Shown here piece by piece: positions 35,359 to 42,988 of a stretch of DNA of 42,988 nt. The DNA comes from Cyclobacteriaceae bacterium (lineage in GTDB: Bacteria > Bacteroidota > Bacteroidia > Cytophagales > Cyclobacteriaceae), in assembly GCA_028285685.1 (NCBI GenBank), contig JANQOR010000031.1, forward strand, positions 1 to 42,988, written 5' to 3'. The position numbers were made by a program, and so were the translations under genes. The notes beneath the pieces were generated by a model. It made no database searches and was not told where the DNA came from. It saw nothing but the letters and a program-made list of their open reading frames with translations. Within the stretch, counting starts at the first letter, position 1. Each line of letters begins with the position of its first letter.

Positions 35359-35413
35359 ACTTACAATAGTGAAACTTTATTTAACTTCGTTCAGTATAAT
35401 ACTTACAATAGTG
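35359..35413. promoter_or_regulatory. Direct-repeat operator candidate of PadR cassette 2
   Basis: acttacaatagtg occurs exactly twice (35359-35371 and 35401-35413) with a 42-bp period, four DNA turns. Each copy has imperfect dyad symmetry (ACT-N6-AGT core). The second copy ends 6 nt before the PadR start. A separate tgcca-ac-tggca palindrome lies at 35343-35354. Confidence 0.6.
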
Positions 35414-35419
35414 TAATAA

Positions 35420-35758
35420 ATGGAAAACATTAAGCTAGGAAACTTCGAAGAATTGGTCCTTTTGCTCGTTGGTGTGCTTTATGAAAATGCTTATTCTGTC
35501 AATATCGTAGATGAGTATGAAAAACAAACAGGAAAGAAGATCAACGTTAGTGCCATTCATACCGTCTTGTACAGACTTGAAGAGAAAGGATTTTTAGAGT
35601 CAAGGATGAGTGAGTCGACAGCAGAGAGAGGAGGAAAGCGAAAACGGCTATTTTACCTGACGCCTTATGCCAGTCGAGCATTAGATGAATTGGCTTCCCT
35701 AAGGGAACAACTTAGGTATCAGATCCCGAAGCAAGCACTTACCTGGAAGGAAGGATAA
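35420..35758 (+). CDS. PadR-family regulator, cassette 2
   Basis: 112 residues, the same length as the PadR of cassette 1. Winged helix with GNFEELVLLLVGVL, N-A-Y-S-V-N-I, the recognition region NVSAIHTVLYRLEEKGFL, the wing AERGGKRKRLFYLT and a C-terminal dimerisation helix. Its stop TAA is followed directly by the permease ATG with no spacer. It likely autoregulates from the two 13-bp repeats upstream, which differ from those of cassette 1, so the two repressors probably recognise different sites. Confidence 0.93.
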   Translation: MENIKLGNFEELVLLLVGVLYENAYSVNIVDEYEKQTGKKINVSAIHTVLYRLEEKGFLESRMSESTAERGGKRKRLFYLTPYASRALDELASLREQLRYQIPKQALTWKEG

Positions 35759-38371
35759 ATGTCTATTGCGCACTCATATGGACCTCCTAAGTTGGCGCTT
35801 AGATTTTTCCGCTGGTATTGCAGGACAGACAGGCAGGAAGAACTCGAAGGCGATCTCGAGGAGTTTTTTTCAAGAAGGATTAATAATGGTGACCCTGTTT
35901 GGAAGGCTCGTTTCTTTTTTTGGTGGAATGTATTCCGGTGTTACAAATCTTACGCAAAGTCAAAATCTCAAAAAAACTCAATTATGTTATCTCTATTTAA
36001 ATCTTATTTCAAACTGGCCCTTCGGCATTCGTGGAAGAATAAGTGGTCGGTCTTGATCAATGTAGGTGGCCTTGGGCTGGCGCTCAGTATGTGTGTGTTC
36101 CTATACCTAATCTACGCCTACAATATTGAATTTGACACCTTTTACAAAAACACAGAGAATATTTATCGGTTGCACTCGATGACTTTCGAAAATGGTGCGG
36201 AAAGAAGAAATGAAACCGCCCCATTTGCTTTGGAAAGTAAACTTCGGAATGATATCTCGGGAATAGATGCGGTTAGCAGTTACTCAGGCAGAACATTGGA
36301 TGTGAAAGTGGGAAATGAGTTTTTTTCTGAGTATGTGGGAATTGCGTCGACAGATCTTTTAGAGATGTTTGAAATGCCTCTTTGGTATGGATCTTTTGAA
36401 GGGTTTGGTGAACAACCATTGGTGTACCTGGGGGAATCTAGAGCAAAGAAGTATTTCGGTGATGAGGTGGCGCTGGGAAAAACCCTCACTCTTTATTTCG
36501 GAACCGGCAATAAAATCGATGTGACGGTTGGAGGTGTATTTGAGAAAATACCGCTCAATTCCAGTTTCGATTTCGCAATGCTGATCAATCAAAAGGAATA
36601 TATGCAGGGAAGAGAGATTGACCCGAACGACTGGTCCAATAAGCGATATGAAGGGTTGTATATAAAAGCTGATGCATCCAGATTGGAGCAGATATCCAGC
36701 GAAATCAACGGGTTTGTTCCGTTGCAAAACGAAGGGCATGAGGAACGCAAAGTTCGCCGTTTCGAGTTGGTGCCATTTCTTTCTCCACTGGTAGCAAATC
36801 ATACACTTCACAGGTCGTATGTGACAAGTCGATTGCGCCCGCAGGTCTATATCATTTTCACGGTGTTGATTGCGATGATCTTCTTAACGGCCTGTTTCAA
36901 TTTGGCGAATACGTCCATGGCAATGATTGCCACACGTCTGAAGGAGATAGGTATAAGAAAGACGCTGGGTTCCGGAAGCAGACAAATCCTGGTTCAGTTT
37001 TTGTTCGAAATGGGGATTATCAGTGCTTTAGCCTTCATTGTAGCTCTGTTGATGGCTAACACTACCTCCGATATGATTTTAGGACTTTTTACTGCAAGTT
37101 TTTTATTGCAGGACGCGGATTTGACAGGAATTATTCTTTTTGTGATGGGTTTTCTGATTCTTACAACAATTGTAGCTGGCCTGCTTCCCGCATTGTATGC
37201 CTGGAAATTTCAGCCTGTCTCAATTATGAGGAAGGCTGTGAAGTTGAAAGGTGTGAATTGGCTCAACCGGTCGCTGACAGTCGCACAGTACAGTTTCTCA
37301 ATTGCAGTATTGGCAGCAGGTATAACGTTTTCCCAAAATTCTGATTTTCTAAAGGACATGCATCTTGGATATGATGATGACAATATGATCGATCTCAACC
37401 TTGGAGATGCTGAATATTATGATGTGATAAAGCAAGAGGTAGATCAGATCCCTGGTGTTACTACTGCAGGTACATTTAATCATGTGGGAGTGTTTGGACG
37501 CTGGAGTTCATTGAAAATTTTGCAGATCGATACTCTGACAGAGGAGGTCAGGCACTATGCCGTTGGTCCCGGTTATCTCGACCTGATGGATGTCGGTGTA
37601 GTCGGAGGCAGGGGTTTCATCGAGGGAAGCGAAGCTGATCAACGCGAGACGGTGCTGGTAAGTCAATCATTCGCTGACAGATATTTTGGTACTGAAGAAC
37701 CAATTGGTCAATTGATTCGAATAGGAGGAGATCGCAAAAGAATTATTGGTATTGTCGCCGATATTATTGATGATGTTTATGAAGATTCCGAACTCAGGCC
37801 ATCGGTTTTTGCCCTCACAACAGATGAAAACATTAGACACCTGGTCGTGAAAGTCAACTCCGGTCAGGTCGAGGCGGTTAACGAAAAATTGAAAGAAATC
37901 TGGAGTACCCACCTGGATAAACCATATGCCGGAGGGTTGCAAGAAGAGCTTGCGCTAGGTCAGGCAGGAAGGGACTCACGAAACCTACAGAAGATTTTTA
38001 TTGCGATGGCCATTCTTGGTGGGTTTCTAAGTATTGTTGGAATTTTCTCTTTGGCTAAGCTCAATGTGGCTAAAAGAATCAAGGAGATAAGTGTGCGTAA
38101 AGTGCTTGGAGCTTCTCTTAAGGAACTGCTTTACACCATCAATAGATCCTTTGTGATCGTGCTAAGTATCGCTCTAATCGTCGGATCGGCTTTAGGTTAT
38201 CTGATTTCTGACGGTGTGTTGGGGCTAATCTACAAGTACTACATTGATGTCTCTGCAATGACCGTTTCCATTAGTGGCATTTTCATTGTGATTCTTTCCC
38301 TGATTACAATTACGAGTGCGATTGTAGCCCCAGCCAATGCAAATCCCGTAGTTGGCTTGAGAGAAGAGTAG
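35759..38371 (+). CDS. FtsX/MacB-type permease with N-terminal prefix domain, PadR-linked (second)
   Basis: 870 residues, nearly the length of its counterpart at 31430. The prefix domain (about 1-70) shows FFRWYCRTDRQEELEGDLEEF. The permease part has TM1 around VLINVGGLGLALSMCVFLYL, FtsX motifs KEIGIRKTLGSGSRQILVQF and KEISVRKVLGASLKELLYTI, and the ending NPVVGLREE. The middle is more diverged from the other two permeases of the window than those are from each other in the TM1 region. It starts at the base after the PadR stop. No ATPase nearby. Probable PadR-controlled efflux or envelope-stress permease. Confidence 0.92.
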   Translation: MSIAHSYGPPKLALRFFRWYCRTDRQEELEGDLEEFFSRRINNGDPVWKARFFFWWNVFRCYKSYAKSKSQKNSIMLSLFKSYFKLALRHSWKNKWSVLINVGGLGLALSMCVFLYLIYAYNIEFDTFYKNTENIYRLHSMTFENGAERRNETAPFALESKLRNDISGIDAVSSYSGRTLDVKVGNEFFSEYVGIASTDLLEMFEMPLWYGSFEGFGEQPLVYLGESRAKKYFGDEVALGKTLTLYFGTGNKIDVTVGGVFEKIPLNSSFDFAMLINQKEYMQGREIDPNDWSNKRYEGLYIKADASRLEQISSEINGFVPLQNEGHEERKVRRFELVPFLSPLVANHTLHRSYVTSRLRPQVYIIFTVLIAMIFLTACFNLANTSMAMIATRLKEIGIRKTLGSGSRQILVQFLFEMGIISALAFIVALLMANTTSDMILGLFTASFLLQDADLTGIILFVMGFLILTTIVAGLLPALYAWKFQPVSIMRKAVKLKGVNWLNRSLTVAQYSFSIAVLAAGITFSQNSDFLKDMHLGYDDDNMIDLNLGDAEYYDVIKQEVDQIPGVTTAGTFNHVGVFGRWSSLKILQIDTLTEEVRHYAVGPGYLDLMDVGVVGGRGFIEGSEADQRETVLVSQSFADRYFGTEEPIGQLIRIGGDRKRIIGIVADIIDDVYEDSELRPSVFALTTDENIRHLVVKVNSGQVEAVNEKLKEIWSTHLDKPYAGGLQEELALGQAGRDSRNLQKIFIAMAILGGFLSIVGIFSLAKLNVAKRIKEISVRKVLGASLKELLYTINRSFVIVLSIALIVGSALGYLISDGVLGLIYKYYIDVSAMTVSISGIFIVILSLITITSAIVAPANANPVVGLREE

Positions 38372-38394
38372 AACTACTACAACATAATTAAGTT

Positions 38395-38420
38395 GCTTCG
38401 GAAGAAGCTCCAGGTTTATT
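38395..38420 (+). terminator. Weak terminator-like hairpin after PadR cassette 2
   Basis: gcttc-ggaa-gaagc (38395-38408) forms a 5-bp stem with a tetraloop, followed after a few bases by a T-rich stretch. The stem is short, so termination may be partial or absent before the cyclophilin gene 16 nt further on. Confidence 0.25.
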
Positions 38421-38435
38421 TTTGGTACCTAGAGT

Positions 38436-39092
38436 ATGAGATCCGGAGCAACTTTTTTTGTCCTCTTCAGCGCACTGATTGCTTTTTCACAGCATACAAA
38501 TAAGATCCCTGACGATCTTTTATTGGATCCTGATCATCTCGCTTGGCAACAACAGGCGCAGGATTCCTTCAAGGTCAAAATCACTACTACTCAAGGTGAC
38601 TTTGTAATTAAGGTAATCACGGAGTGGGCTCCCATTGGTGCTACACGATTCTATCATCTCGTTAAGAATGGTTTTTTTGATGACTCTCGCTTTTTTAGGG
38701 TCCGCGCTGGATTCATTGCTCAGTTTGGGATTCCAGGTGATCCTGACGTTACGTCAAGGTGGAGAAGTAACGAAATGAAGGATGATCCAGTAATACAAAG
38801 CAACCTAAGAGGGTTTCTTGCCTATGCGATGACCGGTCCTGATACCAGAACTACACAGATCTATATTAACCTTCAAGACAATGAAAGGCTAGATGCTCAG
38901 GGATTTGCTCCATTTGGTCAGGTGATTGTAGGGATGCAGGTAGTGGATCAATTGTATGCGGAGTACGGTGAACGAGCAGGTGGTGGGATGCGACTTGGTA
39001 AGCAAGAGAAGATGCTGACGTTGGGTAATGCCCATTTAGATAAGGACTTCCCACTACTGGATAAGCTTATTAAAGCTGAGATTGTAGAGTAA
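38436..39092 (+). CDS. Periplasmic cyclophilin-type peptidyl-prolyl isomerase
   Basis: 218 residues with a signal peptide (1-18, ending IAFSQ). The cyclophilin domain (about 45-205) has ITTTQGDFVIKV, the active-site segment FFDDSRFFRVRAGFIAQFG (including the catalytic Arg of F-x-R-V), the substrate-side RTTQIYINLQDN and GFAPFGQVIVGM. It should assist proline isomerisation during folding of exported proteins. Single gene, closed by a strong hairpin that also serves the convergent gene. Confidence 0.94.
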   Translation: MRSGATFFVLFSALIAFSQHTNKIPDDLLLDPDHLAWQQQAQDSFKVKITTTQGDFVIKVITEWAPIGATRFYHLVKNGFFDDSRFFRVRAGFIAQFGIPGDPDVTSRWRSNEMKDDPVIQSNLRGFLAYAMTGPDTRTTQIYINLQDNERLDAQGFAPFGQVIVGMQVVDQLYAEYGERAGGGMRLGKQEKMLTLGNAHLDKDFPLLDKLIKAEIVE

Positions 39093-39097
39093 TTTAC

Positions 39098-39129
39098 AAA
39101 AAAAGAACGACCGTGAGGTCGTCCTTTTT
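39098..39129. terminator. Bidirectional terminator
   Basis: acgacc-gtga-ggtcgt (39107-39122) is a perfect 6-bp stem with a tetraloop. An A run precedes it and a T run follows it, so it can end transcripts from both the cyclophilin gene and the convergent repeat-protein gene. Confidence 0.8.
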
Positions 39130-39143
39130 CAAAGCTGTCTGCT

Positions 39144-40292
39144 TTATTTCTTATTAAAGTTGGCGTTAAATATTGGAAGCCATCGTAATCCTTTTGGATT
39201 GTTTGGGTAATGATTCAATAGACCTAATTGGATACCCTTGCCGCCCTTTGCCATGTTCAGGATCCCGATAGATAAGCCATTGTTTTTTCCGCGTATATGA
39301 TTGAAAGCTGAGATCGAGATACCTTTTAATTCGGTGTCGTCTTCTTCATCATCGTTTTTGTCTCCAATTTTAAGCATGGCGGGAGCTACAGCAATACCCG
39401 TAACCACATCTCCTCCTACGACACCAGCTATGCTAATACCTTTTACTTCGGGTGCTCCAACACCGACTACTGCCATATTAAGGCCAATGACCTCTTCGCC
39501 GGCACCAACTCCAACACCGCCAATATTGATCCCTTTTACTGTACCAGCTGCTCCCATGCCAACACCACCAAAGTTGATTCCAACCATGTCACCGCCTGCA
39601 CCCATTCCAACGAGTGCGACATTGACTCCCTTGACGTCATCTGCGGCTCCAGCTCCAATTCCAGCCAGACTGATCCCTTTCAAGTCACCACCAGCACCTA
39701 CTCCGATTGCTGCGATATTAATTCCCTTTAAGTCTTGACCAGCACCAACACCGATCGCTGCAAGCGTCACTCCCGTCACGTCTTCTCCAGAGCCAACACC
39801 AATTCCGCCAAGGTTCAGTCCATTCAGGTTTCCACCACTTCCTACACCTATCCCTGCCAGGTTAAGGCCATTTAGGTTTCCACCACTTCCAACGCCGATT
39901 CCGCCTAGATTAACTCCATTGACGTTGTTTCCAGCTCCAGCTCCGAAACCACCTATATTTAAGCCATTTAGGTTTTGATTGGCGCTTACTCCAGCAAGTC
40001 CCAGGTTGAGGCCGTTTCTTTCAGCAGTTCCGCCGGTCAATGGCAGTCCCAGGCTCACTCCATTTACCTTGCCATCTCCATTATCATCTTTAGGCTGCCA
40101 CATGGTAAATGACATGCCATTTATTTTTTCAATGTCCCTGTCTTTGAAATTGAATCGAAGGCCAGTGAAAATTGGGGAATTCCCAAATCCGATGAACCAT
40201 TTTTTAGCGGGGAAGCCTTTTCCGTCACCTTTGCCACCTCCTGCAAACGTGCAAATAGGCACTACAAGTAGAATTATTATTAGCTTTTTCAT
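39144..40292 (-). CDS. Glycine-rich 16-residue-repeat solenoid protein (LA_2272-like surface repeat)
   Basis: 382 residues with a signal peptide (1-17, ending CTFAG). Residues 78-284 are a strict array of 16-residue repeats of the type L-x-G-I/L/V-N-I/L-x-G-I-G-V-G-S/A-G-x-x. The first glycine recurs at 78, 94, 110 and so on to 270, then shifts to 285, where one residue is missing. Such alternation of small and branched residues fits a beta-solenoid with one coil per repeat. An acidic insertion (KNDDEEDD, about 312-319) interrupts before further weak repeats (NGLSIGILN, KGIQLGLLNH) and an outer-membrane-like end (FNANFNKK). It resembles proteins annotated as LA_2272-family surface repeats. 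Location probably periplasmic or outer membrane; function unknown. Confidence 0.8.
   Translation of the reverse strand: MKKLIIILLVVPICTFAGGGKGDGKGFPAKKWFIGFGNSPIFTGLRFNFKDRDIEKINGMSFTMWQPKDDNGDGKVNGVSLGLPLTGGTAERNGLNLGLAGVSANQNLNGLNIGGFGAGAGNNVNGVNLGGIGVGSGGNLNGLNLAGIGVGSGGNLNGLNLGGIGVGSGEDVTGVTLAAIGVGAGQDLKGINIAAIGVGAGGDLKGISLAGIGAGAADDVKGVNVALVGMGAGGDMVGINFGGVGMGAAGTVKGINIGGVGVGAGEEVIGLNMAVVGVGAPEVKGISIAGVVGGDVVTGIAVAPAMLKIGDKNDDEEDDTELKGISISAFNHIRGKNNGLSIGILNMAKGGKGIQLGLLNHYPNNPKGLRWLPIFNANFNKK
39441..40061 (-). repeat. 48-bp tandem coding repeats
   Basis: Thirteen consecutive in-frame units, twelve of 48 bp and one of 45 bp, encode the 16-residue solenoid coils. The most alike neighbours at DNA level are those around 39816-39911, where ttTCCACCACTTCC-type strings recur, indicating recent duplication of one unit. 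Confidence 0.85.
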
Positions 40293-40384
40293 TTTGGTTT
40301 TGGTTTTTAATAGAGATTACAGCTTGCCGTCAAGGGTTGCATGATACTTTGGATAATTGCATAAAAAAGAAGACTTTGCGCAGA

Positions 40385-40804
40385 ATGGACTTTCAGGAAA
40401 AAGTAAGAAAAGGCTTCTACGAACAGTCTTTCATGAGTTTTCTCGGGGCTGAGATTACAAACATCGAAGCAGGTTTTGTTCAGATTGAACTGCCTTTCAA
40501 TAAGAACTTACTTCAACAACATGGGTTTTATCACGGCGGGGTAGTTGCAACCCTGGCAGACAATGCAGGAGGTTTTGCCGGAAACACACTGATGTCAGAG
40601 GATGAGCAACCATTGAGTATTGAATTCAAGGTAAACCTGTTGAATCCTGCGAAAGGGGAAAAATTAGTAGCCAAAGCAAAAGTGATTAAGAATGGGAAAA
40701 GGATTAAAGTCTGTGAGGTAAATATCTATGGTATCCTTGAAGGCAACGAACTCCATTGTGCTGTAGCGATCGTGTCAGTTATAGCTACCAAACAAGAGCT
40801 GTAG
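40385..40804 (+). CDS. PaaI-type hotdog thioesterase
   Basis: 139 residues from the ATG at 40385; the 16 codons upstream in frame (from 40337) are basic and non-conserved. The hotdog fold shows the PaaI active-site segment HGFYHGGVVATLADNAGG, with H50-G-G and D59 in the expected positions, then IEFKVNLLNPAKGEKLVAKAKVIKNGKRI. It should hydrolyse aryl- or acyl-CoA thioesters in the cytoplasm. No CoA pathway genes adjoin. It is divergent from the solenoid protein gene, with 92 nt between starts. Confidence 0.9.
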   Translation: MDFQEKVRKGFYEQSFMSFLGAEITNIEAGFVQIELPFNKNLLQQHGFYHGGVVATLADNAGGFAGNTLMSEDEQPLSIEFKVNLLNPAKGEKLVAKAKVIKNGKRIKVCEVNIYGILEGNELHCAVAIVSVIATKQEL

Positions 40805-40820
40805 GTAAACTCCTAAAATT

Positions 40821-41777
40821 TTAGTCGATCCTTTCCCATTTTCCATCTTCCCACCTCCAAAAATCTCCTAACGCTACCTGTTCTTCACCTTGATATTCTT
40901 TGCCTCCGTATAAGTAGCCCACTCCATTTATCGGATCCGAAGTAAACCCGATGCTATGTCGAGCTGAAGGGCCCTCTTCTGTGATAGTTGAGGTTTGTTG
41001 ATCAGTGATCGTAAGGGTCTTGTTTTGCATTTTGTATCGGTAGTTTTTACCGCCAAAAATGATGACCTGCTGATTTTTCTCATCAAATATCATGGAATGA
41101 TGATCCAGCGAGGAGTTATCGTAAGGTCCTCCCATGGAGTTCCATCGTCCTTCGGAAAATTCCCATACATCCGCATATTGTCCGTTGATCCAAAGCCCAC
41201 CAAATAGCTGTGTCTTATTTTCAGCTGAATTATAAGTCATTCCGAAGGCGGACCGAGGTGGAGGGGAGTTTATATCGAGCTTTTTCCAACCATCTGACCA
41301 TTCCCATGTATCTCCCGACACTTTTTGTCCATCCCATCCGCCAAAGGCAAGTAGCTTATTTTCTTTCGCCTGATATATCATTTGGTGATGGTCAGCTTTG
41401 AAAGATTCCTCGTCAAGCCGCAGCCAGGTACTTCTATCCCACTCCCAGGTGTCAGAGAATGTGACATTGCCATTTCCTCGACCACCATGAATGATGATGG
41501 ATTTTCTTTCACTATGGTAAGCAGCTGCGCTGAACCCTCTGGCTGGGGGACCTTCTATTTCCATTTTTGTCCAGTTGGTTCCATCCCATATCCAGGTATC
41601 GTCAGTGTACTTCCGTCGCTCCGGAGCTCCACCATATAGCAGTAAATGTCTTTGTTCGGGATGGTAAACTAACACATGCCCCCATCTTGCACCTGGATCA
41701 TTCTCTTGTCCGTTTTTGGACATAAAATGGTCTGGAGTTAGGGGAACACAGAGAAATAGGACAAGTAGAAATTTCAT
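40821..41777 (-). CDS. Kelch-type beta-propeller protein, probably exported
   Basis: 318 residues. A short hydrophobic N-terminus (MKFLLVLFLCVPL) suggests export, although the cleavage site is unclear. Six Kelch blades can be counted. Each starts near R/D-H-x and has a double glycine (YGG, HGG, FGG) followed by D-T/V-W-x-W/F and a W-x-x-M/L: DDTWIWDG, SDTWEWDR, GDTWEWSD, ADVWEFSE, a diverged fifth blade and GDFWRWED. Six blades would close a propeller. Binding partner unknown. It starts 82 nt downstream of the esterase-like gene on the same strand and could be co-transcribed. Confidence 0.85.
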   Translation of the reverse strand: MKFLLVLFLCVPLTPDHFMSKNGQENDPGARWGHVLVYHPEQRHLLLYGGAPERRKYTDDTWIWDGTNWTKMEIEGPPARGFSAAAYHSERKSIIIHGGRGNGNVTFSDTWEWDRSTWLRLDEESFKADHHQMIYQAKENKLLAFGGWDGQKVSGDTWEWSDGWKKLDINSPPPRSAFGMTYNSAENKTQLFGGLWINGQYADVWEFSEGRWNSMGGPYDNSSLDHHSMIFDEKNQQVIIFGGKNYRYKMQNKTLTITDQQTSTITEEGPSARHSIGFTSDPINGVGYLYGGKEYQGEEQVALGDFWRWEDGKWERID

Positions 41778-41859
41778 TTAGCTATGTTGGCTAGTAAATG
41801 CTCGTTTCCTTTCTTATCGTAATCTCCAAGAAGTAGGTTGCGTTCGAAGCTGACTTAGA

Positions 41860-42987
41860 TCAATATCGCCAGCTTGTCAGATCAGCATTCCTCGGAGCAC
41901 TCTCTTCGATCCGCTTCATGATTTTGTCGACGTACATGGTGTTGTATCTCAAGCGGGAAATATGATTGGGATTCTCCTGATCGCCATTCCAGCAATGCTC
42001 GGCACGGTCGCCATAATCTACTTCTCCGCCATAGTATGGATCAGTCGTACTCTCCAGGAATTCTTCCATTAGGTAAACAGCATTGTTCAGATAGTAGTTG
42101 TCCATATCTCCGCAGTAGATGTTGATCTTGCCTTCCAATTTTTTCCCAAGTGTCTCCCAATCCCTTTCGAGAATATATCTGAGATCATAATTTTCCCTCC
42201 AGTAATTAGCGACCTCTGGGTTGATGTCACCTGTGTACTTGTCCCACAATCTTACCGGATACCCATCCAAACCTTGTGGTGAATAGGTCGCTTCCCAGAT
42301 ATCCCATTGTTGCCCGGAGCGAGATTTATCTCCAAGAGCGAGTTCTTTGTAGTTCATGCCTCGTAACGAGGCTGAAACTTTTCCCAGATAGTCTCGTCGG
42401 CCAGGCACCAGGTCTCTTCTGTTCGGACCATCATAGTAGTAGGCGTTTTTGTGCTCGTAAATGTTCGTTTGGCAATAGGCCCTGAAGTCAATCGGATCAG
42501 GGCATGCAGCAAAGCATCCATTGTATTCATCAGGGTACATGACCTGGACTGCGAGCGCCTCCCAACCGCCGGTTGAGCCGCCATAGAGGAAGCGTGACCA
42601 TGGCTGTCCTTGCCCTCTAAACATTTTTTCAATATAAGGGATGAGTTCGTAGGTGATGGCGTCACCCCAGGGCCCCTGGCTTGCAGAATTTACCGCGTAA
42701 GAGTCGTCGTAGTATGGAGTGGGGTGCTGGATTTCTATGATTAAGAACCGGGGAAAATCATCACTGATCCACTGAAGGTACTGATCGTATGCTTCTTGTT
42801 GCTGGGTGATGTTGTAACCTTCTACATTAAATCGGGCTGAATAGTCCGGTTCCATGTCAGGATCCGGGGGAGTAGTTCGAAAACCACCAAAATCACTGGG
42901 AAAATGGCCATGAAAGATCATTAACGGATATTTTGCTTCCGGGTGTTCATCAAAACCTTTCGGTATTAGTACGTGCGCTCCCAAATA
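41860..42987 (-). CDS. Esterase-like alpha/beta hydrolase, N-terminus off window
   Basis: At least 375 residues. The frame stays open to the window end and reads Y-L-G-A-H-V-L-I-P-K-G-F, so the N-terminus is missing. The fold is that of putative esterases (enterochelin-esterase-like, D-family): PLMIFHGHFP oxyanion region, IEIQHPTPYYDDSYAVNSAS, the nucleophile elbow YGGSTGGWEAL (serine in G-S-T-G-G), and a late histidine candidate in AEHCWNGD. An acidic partner lies in IYCGDMDNYYLN, typical of the Asp strand. Probably a secreted esterase or peptidase-like hydrolase, but the signal peptide would be outside the window. Substrate unknown. Confidence 0.85.
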   Translation of the reverse strand, partial: YLGAHVLIPKGFDEHPEAKYPLMIFHGHFPSDFGGFRTTPPDPDMEPDYSARFNVEGYNITQQQEAYDQYLQWISDDFPRFLIIEIQHPTPYYDDSYAVNSASQGPWGDAITYELIPYIEKMFRGQGQPWSRFLYGGSTGGWEALAVQVMYPDEYNGCFAACPDPIDFRAYCQTNIYEHKNAYYYDGPNRRDLVPGRRDYLGKVSASLRGMNYKELALGDKSRSGQQWDIWEATYSPQGLDGYPVRLWDKYTGDINPEVANYWRENYDLRYILERDWETLGKKLEGKINIYCGDMDNYYLNNAVYLMEEFLESTTDPYYGGEVDYGDRAEHCWNGDQENPNHISRLRYNTMYVDKIMKRIEESAPRNADLTSWRY

Positions 42988-42988
42988 C

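Noticed and set aside
39301-39738. Open frame on the plus strand opposite the solenoid repeats, rich in Pro/Thr/Ala
   Set aside because: It is the complement of the 48-bp glycine-rich repeats, whose regularity keeps several frames open. It has no signal or family resemblance.
39441-40061. Regular 48-bp repeats that could suggest a CRISPR array
   Set aside because: The units are coding, stay in frame and vary by codon changes. There are no constant repeats with unique spacers and no cas genes.

Overview
The window looks like chromosomal DNA of a marine or soil Bacteroidota, most likely order Cytophagales. The support is a C-terminal type IX secretion (T9SS) sorting domain, two PorE-type OmpA proteins, a LytS/LytTR two-component pair, BlaI/M56 signalling, PadR-linked FtsX-type permeases with a 'prefix' domain, DUF2911, DUF3179, DUF3995, a met-zincin of the DUF5117/DUF5118 type and lipoproteins with Bacteroidota-style lipoboxes. 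Base composition is moderate and even. I see no rRNA, tRNA, CRISPR array, transposase or phage gene. The genus assignment is inference.

Layout. 1-3.1 kb: 3' part of a cadherin-repeat/Ig-repeat surface adhesin with a T9SS sorting tail, ending at a clear terminator. 3.2-6.1 kb: an FtsX/MacB-type permease divergent from a small DUF3995 membrane protein. 6.1-9.1 kb: an erythromycin-esterase-like secreted protein, then a LytTR regulator and its LytS-type kinase. 9.3-11.2 kb: a GNAT-like protein, an MFS transporter and a tiny putative lipoprotein. 11.4-15.4 kb: a tight three-gene operon, BlaI repressor -> M56/M23 two-protease membrane sensor -> serine beta-lactamase-fold lipoprotein, headed by an AT-rich palindromic operator. 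15.5-21.4 kb: secreted met-zincin, S9 peptidase and, converging on them, a sodium:amino-acid (NSS) symporter behind a membrane-embedded AraC regulator. 22.5-28.2 kb: DUF2911 protein and two tandem PorE-like OmpA paralogues. 28.7-31.4 kb: sterol-desaturase-family hydroxylase and two alpha/beta hydrolases. 31.4-38.4 kb: two mirror-image PadR-permease cassettes around a DUF3179 lipoprotein. 38.4-43 kb: periplasmic cyclophilin, a 16-residue-repeat solenoid protein, a PaaI thioesterase, a Kelch propeller protein and a partial esterase.

How the genes may work together (inference): the secreted proteases, S9 peptidase and amino-acid symporter fit protein scavenging. The adhesin and PorE-like proteins fit T9SS-dependent surface biology. 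The BlaI/M56-M23/hydrolase operon and the two PadR-permease cassettes look like envelope-stress or antibiotic sensing units. No single locus is clearly a new system. The best candidates for a second look are the two-protease M56-M23 sensor operon, the mirrored PadR cassettes with helically phased operators, and the tandem PorE pair that was apparently duplicated together with its leader.
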